Source: Butyriboletus loyo (Eukaryota > Basidiomycota > Agaricomycetes > Boletales > Boletaceae). Taken from it: 64,000 nt of DNA. Position 1 is the first letter of the stretch. Every line of letters begins with the position of its first letter. Shown here one piece after another: positions 1-10,314 of this stretch. A program made the position numbers and the translations under genes. Location: positions 17,325 through 81,324 of the forward strand of contig JBBPSI010000116.1 in assembly GCA_038093515.1 (NCBI GenBank), in the 5' to 3' direction. The notes under the pieces are model-generated. The model was not told where the DNA came from and searched no databases. It saw only the letters and a list, made by a program, of their open reading frames with translations.

Positions 1-50
1 CTTGTTCCTTGACATCTGGATATACCAACGATTGTGTAACATTGGTGAGG

Positions 51-2020
51 ATGTCGTCGACAAATACTGGTGCGTAGCAGGTCCGAGGAAATGATTGAAC
101 GATACTGACCATTCAGTAAGACCAAATCACAGTACTGGACACTGGTCGCTCTGGATGGATGTACGCAGTCTCTTTCTACTCCAACGGAAAGCATCTTCTG
201 GGCGGGGATGATGATGGGATCCAACAATGGCGACTTGAAGACGGTCAAGAAGTCGGAGAGCAAAGAGGAATGGATTTGAACGCCATTTGCGTGTCAACGG
301 ATAACAAGTGGGTGGTTTGTGGTACCATGCAGGGCGCAAGTGTATGGGACGGAGAGATACATGAAAAGATCATCGAGGTGGAGGGCACAAATCACGTATG
401 GGCGGTTGATGTCTCCCCTGATTCGACCAGATTTGCCACTGGAGGTAGTGCCAACACAGCGAGTGTTTGGGACATCATCACAGGGCAGAGACTTGTTGGC
501 CCGCTCAAACATGAAAACTATGTCATTGGCATCAAATTCTCCCCGAGTGGCGACCACATTGCCACTGCATGTTATGGCTCCAACATCCGCATTTTTGACA
601 GTCACAATGGCAATGAGCTCATCACCATCAAGACTACCATACCCACATACTCCCCATCCACTCCAATTGCATGGTCAGGCGACGGCCAGCACATTTTTGC
701 CACATCGCGCGACAAAAAAATCATGTCTTTCAATGTCTTCACTGGGTCCCAGCTTGCTGAGTCGCCGATTCTCACTGGGGGTGACAATCTAGTCCATTCC
801 ATAGCTCTAGCCCCCAATGGCAAATCCATTGCCACCTTCAGAGGCCGCTCCATCTCATTCCTAGACACATTGACACTAACTCAGATTGGCCCTGTCATTG
901 AGGACAGTGAACAGATACGGTCCATTGTGATCTCCCAGGACAGTTGCTATCTTGCAACTGGACAACATGATGGAAAAATCATCATTCGTCGTCTCAAGCC
1001 CATTCTCCCTGACTTGTATGGTCCCTTCCTTGTAAGTACTTGCGCTATCATAATCACCGCATGTCGGATAAGCCCCATTCTGTTAACAAATGAGTTGTAC
1101 TAACACCTTCGTGGTGCTTGTACATCAGGAAGAATCTCAGATATCTGGACTACTTGAGTCCGAAGGACACAGCGAAGGCAGCAACGGTGATCTCCTCGAG
1201 GTATCATTTCATTCGTTTCAATGTCAAAGAGAGTTCTCATGAGGATATAGGTCGAGGTACCATCGAGCGCACCAGTTCCCGAATTCGACTTTGACGAGGT
1301 TGGCGATTATTTCATTTTCTTTCTTGCTTCCGTGCTGACGCTGCTGGAGCCACCATCCCGGCCCTCTTCTGCCGGGCCCCAGGAATCGCGTGCCGTACCA
1401 GCGCCTCCAGGGGCACGTCTGGAGGAAAACCTTGATGCTGCCGAATCACCTGGTGGTCGTTCAATACTTAAAAAGTGGCTAAAGAGAACGAGTCACAAGG
1501 ATCCCACTTCACATAAGCCTAGTCGACTTCTTGGAAAGTCGCGCCAGGATGCCGATCGTCAATCTATTTCCCCAGCGAGAGGGGATGATACAAACGAGGG
1601 TCCTTCGAGGATGGCTGCGGCTAAAAGTAAGCCAGTGAGTCACGTTTGTCCTGGACAGACAATCGGATGTTGTGTATCTAACACCTCATCTTAGCGCACG
1701 GTCGCAAGATCGTTCAGAAAACGAGAGGTCCGTTATTCTTCGAACTTATTTACAGGGACTTACAGAGTCATCACACGTTACAGGATAAATCGGCTGCCAA
1801 GACTACTGTTCCCAAGCATCCGAACGAAGGTACTTCCGGTAGCAGACAATGTACTGCGGATCCAAGCGAAGCGGGCCCGGTACGACCTTTCTGGTGATGG
1901 CAGACCTTGTCACGATAACTCACACCTTATTAGGCACAACAAGCGAACGATCAATCTCGACCCTCCTCCGCGAGAGTCCATGTAATGGTGCGCGTACTTT
2001 CACTTAGCTTACATTGTTAG
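51..2020 (+). CDS. WD40 propeller protein, copy A (intact, 8 exons)
   Basis: Model: exons 51-69, 133-1031, 1129-1200, 1251-1298, 1350-1634, 1695-1727, 1784-1879, 1934-2020, giving 512 residues. Exon 1 encodes only MSSTNT; exon 2 carries about 300 residues with seven WD-type repeats ending in QQWRL, SVWDG, SVWDI, RIFDS, MSFNV, SFLDT and IIRRL, enough for one seven-bladed propeller. Small exons 3-8 encode a hydrophilic tail rich in Ser, Pro, Lys and Arg. Most introns have GT..AG ends and a CTAAC/CTGAC-like branch site; the acceptor before exon 5 is GAG. The start was chosen because the 19-nt exon plus acceptor at 131-132 keeps frame, and the same arrangement recurs in the other copies. WD40 propellers are usually protein-interaction platforms; the partner is unknown. 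No signal peptide or catalytic domain is seen. Confidence 0.8.
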
Positions 2021-2385
2021 ACTCACAGCGCATCAGCATCAGGAAGGATCAGGTGATGCTACCATCGCGATCAGGTTACCTACCATTTTGATCAGGTTAC
2101 CCGCATGGATGTTGTGTATTCGCTCGAGTACACACGATGAGGTGCATTGATCCAGGTGACCCAATGCAATTAATGTAGACACTACGCTGAATCACTAGTA
2201 TGCGGACGTCGGGCGTGCAGTTCTTTGGGTTCGTATCACCGCAATATCAGTACGAGTCTTGATGAGCACGTCCACATTGGGTCGAGGCCGCCAGCATATT
2301 CACCCAACGGTCATAGTCTAACAAACACGGAAGTTGGGATTGAAAGACAGTACCCGATTGGTTAGCGCTACTGCAAACCGAAAGA
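2021..2385. other. 3' flank of WD40 copy A, shared with other copies
   Basis: No gene is seen. The stretch around 2036-2160 (blocks resembling gttacctacc and the ggatgttgtgtattcgctcg element) recurs after copies B, C, D, E and F and, reversed, after G, H and I. It therefore marks the 3' part of the duplicated unit. Confidence 0.6.
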
Positions 2386-3290
2386 ATGTCAATTAAGAGG
2401 AGGAGATGTGTTAATCAGGATATCTCGTACGGTGGGCCAACTTTGGGCAAGGTCGCTGGTGGTGGGACGTTCGATTTCTGGTTCATCACACCGGATCCAA
2501 GTACTACTTGGTGCGAGAGTTCTCAAGACTTAAGCCGACCACCTCTTTTGAACACGGGTTCACTAGTAGATGACTCGATCGAGTATCCATTCCGGAGATA
2601 CCATCGACATCGCTGAGTTCCTCCTCACATTGTTCCTCTCTGACGAAATAAATGATACACACTCTCTGATCATCCCACACGACATTTCGAGACTCTGTGC
2701 ATGTTCAGACGACTGTTAGAACTTCATTTTTCTTCTTTTCACGTTTCTTTCTTTCTTCACGTTTCTTTGCTTTTCTATCACATTCTCGAACATATCACGA
2801 TACCAGCCCTAAAGTCATGCTTTCTTGTATATATACCTACGAGCTCTGTTTCATTTCTTTACCTTTTGATTATTGATTTCTCTCAGGTATTATCTCATGT
2901 CGTAGCTCATTGTCTAATATTGATTTCTCTCAGTCATTGCTTTGTAGTTCCAACACGATATATTCGATCAACTACGGGTCCCTCGAAACATTCGGCGCCC
3001 ATCATATGCTCTTTCGTTTGCATTCAGGAAGTCGGCAACGTGAGTGTCGTCGTAACGCTGCGAGATACATTCCCCTCATTTCACGATCGAAACGACGCAC
3101 GGGAGAGATCATCAATCAGACGCCGGACCACCTCTCAGGCTGCACTCGGAGACGGAATGCAGGGCCCGGATCTAGTGTATTGTGGCTCGTCCTCGTTGTC
3201 TCACTCTGTAGCACTGGCGCTCGGCTCGAACCTCGGCGACAGATTCACAAACGTCAAAACTGGTCCAGCGAAGGTCGCGCACGCCATAGC
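2386..3290 (+). pseudogene. FOL1-like (DHNA/HPPK) gene fragment, copy 1
   Basis: At 3210-3260 the translation contains VALALGSNLGDRF, which matches the N-terminal signature of 6-hydroxymethyl-7,8-dihydropterin pyrophosphokinase (HPPK), part of fungal FOL1 trifunctional folate proteins. Upstream, 2555-2640 (DDSIEY, then IAEFLL in another frame) and 3022-3075 (QEVGN, VTLRD) match a related fragment at 16.65-16.9 kb, which reads like the end of a dihydroneopterin aldolase domain. Frame changes and a pyrimidine-rich block at about 2700-3020 that is absent from the second copy interrupt it. The kinase core and the dihydropteroate synthase part are missing, so it cannot be functional as it stands. 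The HPPK motif is directly visible; assignment of the upstream part is inference. Confidence 0.5.
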
Positions 3291-3333
3291 GATTGTTACG
3301 GATCTAATATACAGCAAGAAGCCGAAGGAAAGA

Positions 3334-3358
3334 AAATAAAAATAAAAATAAAAATAAA
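3334..3358. repeat. (AATAAA)n microsatellite
   Basis: Four tandem copies of an A-rich hexamer directly follow the HPPK-like fragment. Confidence 0.9.
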
Positions 3359-3868
3359 CACCGACAAAGTCAACATCCAAAAATCATGCGAGACATCTAC
3401 TGACTTTCCCCAGTGAATTGGATGTGGCGTTGCTGATATCGAGCCCTCATTGCAGCTCTGCGTCGTCGATGGGATGGTGACCACTCTTGGTAAGCATGAA
3501 CCGAGCCGGTCTTCGCTAGCCTTGCCAGGGGTGGTAAACGCAGAGGACAACAACACGGCGACCTTTCTTTGATATGCGTCGAGTCGGACATGAAAATGAC
3601 ATGCGTCTCGCGCACGCGATGCACGATGGGAACTTATGGTCTGAATACCTTGTAGGCTTGTACACTGTCGTGTCACCGGTCCGATACCATATATTGGGAA
3701 GGATTGGCCAGGAAGAGTTGAAGGTCCCGACGATAGAGGGAGGGTCGGTTTAGCCACTGGAGTGCCACCGTGTCAGAAGGGACATTACCTGGGTCGCACT
3801 AAGCAGAGCCGTGGGTCATGACGACGACGATTGGTGACTCGGTGTTGTAAAAGAGTCTTTTCTAAGTA
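3359..3868. other. Intergenic, nothing recognised
   Basis: About 500 bp between the FOL1-like fragment and the first duplicated module. Short overlapping open frames occur on both strands, but none has a recognisable motif or a partner in the other repeat units. Confidence 0.5.
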
Positions 3869-4130
3869 TCAAGTCCGATGCGACAGCCGACGAGTATCTA
3901 GAAGAGAAGCTAGAAGAGACCGTTTGTACCACCATGGCAGCGGCAACTGCGAGACGAAGTAGGAGACAGATGTGACAGAAACCGAACCTAGGTGCATCTC
4001 GAACTCTTCAGCGCATTCTTGACGAAGTGGAGGCCAGGTTGGATCGGATAGTCGGCCACTGCCAAATCTAGGCAAGCGACCATCGCAGCGACTCACTTTG
4101 CACGTAGGATAGTACGGTATTACCACGTTG
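3869..4130. repeat. Duplicated noncoding module z, copy 1
   Basis: The sequence around 3890-3970 (agaagagaagctagaagaga and following) recurs in diverged form at about 9030-9120. In both units it lies just before the remnant of the unknown minus-strand gene. No coding function is apparent. Confidence 0.55.
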
Positions 4131-4153
4131 GCTGTAATAGAAATGTCATTAAA

Positions 4154-4900
4154 TTAGTCAATCCCCAGGTGTTCTAGCAGTTCGATAGTGGTGCCGCTGG
4201 ACTCCGTGTTGGGGCTTTCCCAGTAGTCTGGTGACCAGACTACATTCTCCATCGTAACATTAATTTCTGGATCGCGACCACGTAGCACCACAGCAGAGTC
4301 AGAGTTATCATGTACCAGCGGCCCACGACCATTCACGACATCGTCCAACTATAATGTTCACCTGATTAAAACAATAAGATCAAACCAACCTCGATCGCGG
4401 CCTTGGCCTCGCTGCGTCTCCGTTCATCCCTAAATCTGTCTCCGCCCGATCCTGACCACGGATGGGCTGCGGGTCCTCAAACGTCATGCTCGGTTGCTTC
4501 GCACTCCCCGAGCTTTAGAGTCCATATCCCTGGCATCGTCCGTTGACCGCACGCCAATGCAATTACATTTGCGCGACGTGAATGGCAAATGTTCACTACT
4601 CGAGTCATCGGTGGAGTTCCTCGCAAGACTCTCCCCTCGGATGGAAGCGTTGCTTGTAGAGGGATGTCGAGGCATCAATGATTAGTATTCGAGCTTTACT
4701 TGATGTCGAGGACATGGCAGATACAAGTGTAGTGGGTGGAAGCTCTGAGAAATCCTGGAGGTGGTGACCCCGGAAGTACGTGAGATAGAGCGAATTCGAG
4801 CTCCGGAGAGACACGTAGGAAGGGCGAGAACGTGCCGTATTTTGTGCTCGGTAGGTCGCGAGTTGGTCCAAGGTGGATTGTACCCGTGAACCGAGTCCGG
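4154..4900 (-). pseudogene. Unknown minus-strand gene, 3' exons, decayed copy 1
   Basis: On the minus strand an exon encoding LPPTTLVSAMSS (about 4680-4750) is followed by a Ser/Asp-rich stretch (TDDSSS) and, after a short intron ending at about 4350, by an exon beginning LDDVVNGRG and ending at a stop at 4154. The same order occurs at 9.28-9.85 kb and 13.5-14.1 kb. Copy 3 keeps one open frame across the middle exon, whereas copy 1 shifts frame inside it. Composition is low-complexity and probably disordered. I do not recognise the family. The neighbouring divergent gene is WD40 copy B. Confidence 0.4.
4224..4242. repeat. Perfect inverted repeat tagtctggt-g-accagacta
   Basis: Nine-base arms flank a single central G. 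The inner 17 bases recur at 33552-33568, in an unrelated intergenic region. Confidence 0.85.
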
Positions 4901-5169
4901 TAGCCTAGACATGATGGGCGATCACAGGAAGCCTTGGGAAAAAACGGAAGGTTTCGCCGATAGACTGACTGCTTGTCCTGTCGTCGCTACAAGGTCGCAT
5001 AGCTCATCCGAGTAAGAATGAGCGCCAAAGGCACAAGGCAGGGCACGAAAACCATATTGAGAATAAAGAAACGTCTTCATCGAGCAACTTTGCGCACCAC
5101 GACACGAGTAAACCAAAACAACTCATTCCCTGACATTTCGATCCTGACGATTGTGTACTACTGGTGAGG

Positions 5170-7126
5170 ATGTCGTCGATGAATACAGGTGCGCAGCAGC
5201 TTCCAGGGGTGATTGAGCAATGCTGATCATTCAGTAAGACCAAACAACAGTACTGGACACTGGTCGCTCTAAATGGATATACGCAGTCACTTTCTACTCC
5301 AACGGAAAGCATCTTCTGGGCGGGGATGTTGATGGGATTCGACGCTGGCGACTTGAAGATGGTCAAGAAGTTGGAGAGCAAAGTGGAATGGATTTGAACG
5401 CAATTTGCGTGTCGACGGATAACAAGTGGGTGGTTTGTGGTACTGAGCAAGGCGGAAGTGTGTGGGATGAAGAGGTACAGGAAAAGATTATCAACGTGGA
5501 GGGCACAAATCGCGTGTTTGCAGTTGATGTCTCCCCTGATTCGACCAGAGTCGCCACTGGGACTGGACAGAATCCCCCAAATGCGAGTGTTTGGGACATC
5601 ACCACAGGGAAGAGACTCGTTGGCCCGCTCGAACATGGAAACAGTGTCAACGGGATCAAATTCTCCCCGAGTGGCGACCACATTGCCACTGCATGTTATG
5701 GCTCCAACATCCGCATTTTCAACAGCCACAATGGTGACGAGCTCATCACCATCGAGACTACCATACCCACATACTCCCCATCCACTCCAATTGCATGGTC
5801 AGGCGACGGCCAGCAAATTTTTGCCACATCTACAGACAACAACATCATCAGGTCTTTCAGTGTCTCCACTGGGTCCCAGCTTGCTGAGTCACTGATTCTC
5901 AATGGCAGTGGCGTTGCAGTCCATTCCATAGCTCTAGCCCCCAATGGCAAATTCATTGCCACCTATAGACACCATTCTATCTCATTCCTAGACACCTTGA
6001 CACTAACTCAGATTGGCCCTGTCATTGAGGACAGTGAACAGATACGGTCGATTGCGATCTCCCAGGACAGTTGCTATCTTGCAACTGGACAACGTGATGG
6101 AAAAATCATCATTCGTCGTCTCAAGCACATTCTCCCTGACTTGTATGGTCCCTCCCATGTAAGTACTTGCGCTATCATAGTCACCGCATGTCGGATAAGC
6201 CCCATTCTGTTAAATGAGTTGTACTAACTCCTTCATGGTGCATGTACAACAGGAAGAATCTCTGAAATCCAGTCCACTCGAATCCGAGGAACACAGTGAA
6301 GGTGGCGACGGTGATCTCCTCGAGGTACCAGCTCGTTCATTTCAATCTCAAAGGAAGAGTTCTGACGAGGATATAGGTCGAGGTACCGTCGAGCGCGCCA
6401 GCTGCCGAATTTGACTTTGATGAGGTTGGCGATTAATTCTTTTTCTTTCCTGCTTCCGTGCTGACATTGCCGGAGCCACCATCCCGGGCCTCTTCTGCCG
6501 GGACCCGGGAATTGCCAGTGCCTCCAGGGGCACGTCCGAGGGAAAACTTTGATGCTACCGAATCACGTCGTGGCCGTTCAATACTTACAAAGTGGCTAAA
6601 GAAAGCGAGCGACAAACACCCCGCTTCACATAAGCTTGGTCGACTTCTTGGAAAGTCGCGCCAGGATGCCGATCGTCAGTCTCCTTCCCCCCCAGTGAGG
6701 GTGGATGGCACAAACGAGGATCCTTCGAGGATGGCCGCGGCTAAACGTAAGCCAGTGAGTGTTCGTCCTGTGCAGACAATGGGATGCAGTGCATCTAACA
6801 CATCATCTTAGCGCACGGTCGCAAGATCGTTCAGAAAGCGAGAGGTTCGTTATTCTTCGAACTTATTTACAGGGACTCATTATACGTTACAGGATAAATC
6901 AACTGCCAAGACTACTGTTCCCAAGGATCCGAAAGGTGCTTCCGGTGCTGGAAAACACACTGCGGATGCAAGGGAAGCGGACACGGTACGACCTTCTTCG
7001 TGATGGTGGACCTAGTCACGATAGCTCATGTCCAATTAGGCGCAACAAGCGAACGATCCATCTCAACTCTTGGCCGCGGGAGTCCACGTAATGGTGCGCG
7101 TTACTCAGTTTGGCCTACATTGTTAG
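5170..7126 (+). CDS. WD40 propeller protein, copy B (intact, 8 exons)
   Basis: Model: exons 5170-5188, 5251-6158, 6253-6324, 6377-6424, 6476-6754, 6812-6844, 6893-6985, 7040-7126, total 512 residues. The architecture matches copy A: tiny first exon (MSSMNT), one exon with seven WD repeats (RRWRL, SVWDE, SVWDI, RIFNS, RSFSV, SFLDT, IIRRL), then a basic Ser/Pro-rich tail (RSILTKWLKK, PSRMAAAKRKP). Every phase joins without a stop. Compared with A, the loop before SVWDI is longer (TGTGQNPPNA). The 3' kilobase is almost identical to copy C. Expected to be a scaffold or recognition protein from its fold only; the cellular role is unknown. Confidence 0.8.
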
Positions 7127-7860
7127 ACTTACAGTCGATCAGCATCAACCAGACACGGGCAATGCTACCCTTGCGTTCACGTTTCCCGCGTGGTTGTTGT
7201 GTTTTCGTCCAGGTACACATGATGGGGCGGATTGATCCAGGCGATTCGATGAAAAATATGATACTACATCACGACTGTGTTGCACGTTATAGACAATACA
7301 GTTATTCGAGAACGTTCGTGTCGCCTTGCAGCATCAGGATGAGTTCTCAGAAGCCCGTGCACGATTAAGCTCATTTGGGATAATCACTCAAGCTCGCCGA
7401 CATTGAAGTTTGGAGGTCGGGACTCGGATTGGACGACAACGTCTGATTGATTGACGCTATTGCAAACTTGAAGGATGCCAGCTTGATCATTGCAAACACG
7501 TGGACTTGCACTGCACTGCGTACACGATGCAACTGTCAAGTCATTCGTCTGCTCGTTCCCCCTCTGGGATACATCCAACTAAATATCCCTGTCGACCTTA
7601 CCTTCCTCGTTTGGGTGGAGGAGAAAGTGACGCGTGTGGGGTGCTAGAGAATAACAGAAGAACGGATGGACAACCCACATCGAGAGGTGAGAGGAGAATG
7701 AAAAAAAAAGTTGTGTATGATCGAGTAAAACGAACGGGAGGGTGTCCCAAAACGATGGTAGAGATCCGCCAGGGTCATGCACAAGCCAAGAAAATGGAAA
7801 AGACAACACCAAAAAATAAGGGAAAGAGCAGGCGAGACAAGTCGGAGAGGGTAGCTTGAT
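7127..7860. repeat. Downstream module x, copy 1
   Basis: Holds the common 3' flank (to about 7240) and then a block at about 7590-7830 that recurs at about 12670-12930. The block is purine-rich on the plus strand and has no frame conserved between copies. No gene is supported. Confidence 0.5.
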
Positions 7861-8790
7861 AGATGGCATGGGGCCTGGATGGTTGATCTGACTCGCACTC
7901 GTGAGACCGTCATCGTTGTCAGGTTTCTTGGATTTCGGGAGAGCGGTCACGTCACCCCTACATTTGTAATAACGTGCTGTAGATACGAGCTCAGTACGCT
8001 GGCGTGTTTCTGCGTACTTGCAGATAGGGATGTGGGAGGAGAAGACGAGGAAGAAAGCACCAGCGCCGCGGGAATAGTAAACGGTCGGTTCCTGTTCCTT
8101 GCACCTCATATTCAAGTTCTTGGTCGGGTTCTGATGGCACAAGATAGGCGTCAGACATGATGGGCAACCGGCCAGAGGGGTACAGAACTGTTCCGGCATT
8201 GGAACGCACACAAGTCCCGTCGACACGGCGTGTTATCGTCTGTTTCCGACCAAGTTTCGGGATGAGCTATCGACCTCATCATCCCGGACTCGGAATCATC
8301 CAAAGATGCATCCAGAGCAGAAGAATCGGGCTGACAGCTTCACATCGGTGCAGAAGCAGCTCCTTGTTCGGCTAGGAATGGTCGATCCCCGAGACGACAG
8401 ACACGATCAGTGCACGTTTCCTGCCATCGCCATCTACGGGGCGGGCATCCGCAGCGAATGGAGGGCGGAATGAGGCAATGGACGAACTCGCATGACTGCG
8501 AGCTCGTGCTCTCTGGATGCTGTGATACATATCCTGTGGGAAGCATCCGACGCGACGCTATCGCCTCTTGGTTGTGGGCTGGGGCGTGGTGAGGTGTGAA
8601 TTTGGCAAAAATCGAGGAAACATTTACTAGGAAGTGGCGGGGGCACCCGCACAAACATTGAGAAAGGACTCGAGATTGAACGCCGATGAGTCGTTGACGA
8701 AAGGACTTGTCGAGGGTACGGATGACACGGTCGAAGACCGTCGAGGCCAGTTGTATTTTTGTGCGTTCTCTGGCCTAGATAATAGGTCTG
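7861..8790 (-). pseudogene. Unknown minus-strand gene, 5' module y, copy 1
   Basis: The minus strand encodes KCRGDVTALPKSKKPDND (about 7900-7970) and, further upstream, IPPSIRCG and WQWQETC-like stretches (about 8420-8480). Both have counterparts at 14.4-15.1 kb (KCRRDVSALSKFKEPDND; IPPSIRCGYSPRSWQWQETC). Conservation at protein level suggests former coding sequence, but the frames between the pieces do not join cleanly. No known domain was recognised. Confidence 0.35.
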
Positions 8791-9280
8791 GGAGACCTTT
8801 TGTGAGCTTGACCCGCAGGGGACGAATGGGATCGCTAGGTACGATAGAGGAAGGTAATCTACCGGAAGGTATCAGAATGAACATCATTGGACGATTCATG
8901 AAGGAGGGAATGAATGGACCGGAGAGATTCATTGCGTACACCAAAGAGGGATCACTTGTAAGGGGGAACGTCCTGACCAGAATCGGATGGCATACTTGAC
9001 ATGTACGAAGGGGGTGGTGATGCGACAAGTACAACCAATGAGTGTTTAGAAGAGAAGTTAGAACAGACTGTTTGTACCGCCAGGACAACGGTAAATGGAA
9101 GGCGAAGTGAGAGACTGACATGACAGAGACCGAGCATATGAAGCGTCAGGAACTCTTCAGCGCACACCTTGAAGAAGCGGGAGAAGCTTGGAACCGGGTG
9201 CTCCTCAGGTACTAACAAATTTAGCAAACGACGAACATTGCAGCGACCATCCCAGTGACTCGCTTTACAGGTATGAGAGG
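8791..9280. other. Intergenic with module z, copy 2
   Basis: Contains the second copy of the 3.9-kb module at about 9030-9120. The plus-strand open frame at 8634-8999 has no motif and no partner in the other units, so no gene is called. Confidence 0.45.
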
Positions 9281-10100
9281 ACAAGAGGACGAACGAGTCC
9301 TCGTAAACATCCGGCGTGCCCCATCCTCCAGTACCATTAACGATCTCGCCAAGCTATAATGTTTACCTAATTAGAACGACAAGACCAGATGAGAACGTCA
9401 AGCCAACGTCAATCACAGTCCTGGTCTCGCTGTGTCCGAGTTCCTGTGTTCTCTGTTCATCCATGTGATCTGTCTCTGCCCGATCCTAATCACAACCATG
9501 GATGGGCTGCGAGTCCTCAAATGTCACGCTCGGATTCTTCGTATTTCCCGAGCCTTCGTCGTAAGGCCTCCATGACTAGCATCGTGCTTCGACCGCACAC
9601 TAATGTCACTACCATTGCATGGTGTGAACGGCGCACGTATACTACTCCAGTCACCAGTAGAGTTCCTCGTAGGGCTCTCCCTCAGACAGTAGTGTTGCTT
9701 GCAAATAATGTTGAGGCATCAATGGTGACTGGAATCCGTGTGATAACATTTTACTCGATATCGAGGAGGGCATGGCAGATACAAGCGTAGTGGGTGGAGG
9801 CTGTGAACGACCCTTGGCCCCGGAGGTACATGAGGTAGAACGAATTCGAGCTCCGGAAAGACACGTAAGAAGGGCAAGAATGCCTGGGCTGCTCGTACAT
9901 GAGAATGTGATGTTGATTTGAGTGGGTGGCAGACGTACATTTGTCTCCCATTTATGGAGAACATCCCTCTTGAGTTTAAGCCCACTCTTTTCGATGACGT
10001 GCCGTATTTGGTACGTGGTACGTCGCGAGTCGATCTCGTGCGGATTATATACTTGTTGTGAACTGAGTTTCGCTGCCTAGACATGCCGGACACTCACGGA
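9281..10100 (-). pseudogene. Unknown minus-strand gene, 3' exons, decayed copy 2
   Basis: The minus strand encodes PPTTLVSAMPSS (around 9770-9810), then a frame that breaks after an EGEPYEEL-like stretch, and an exon beginning LGEIVNG at about 9350. These are the counterparts of LDDVVNGRG in copy 1 and LGKVINGRG in copy 3. A frame break and a premature stop in the middle exon make a functional product unlikely. The remainder to about 10100 is upstream flank shared with copies 1 and 3. Confidence 0.4.
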
Positions 10101-10314
10101 CTGCGTTTGGAAAAGAGCGAGAGTTTCACTGATGCTGCCTACTCGTCTGGTCATCATTACGCGGCCACATAGCCGGGATTCGAGTGAGAATAGGCGCCAA
10201 AGACACCACATAAAGACCATATTAAGAAAAAGGAAACGTGTTCATTGAGCAACTTTGCGCACACACCTTCTTCCTTGACATTTTGGTCCCAACAATTGTA
10301 TAACATTGGCGAGG

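Noticed and set aside
1..50. Upstream extension of WD40 copies in frame with the MSSTNT exon (TNDCV..LVRM)
   Set aside because: It looks open in several copies, but copy A has indels relative to the others and copy F breaks the frame, so it behaves as untranslated sequence.
2701..3339. A 212-codon plus-strand open frame as a single gene
   Set aside because: Only its last third has a recognisable motif (HPPK); the first part is a hydrophobic translation of a T-rich block absent from the related fragment at 16.7 kb.
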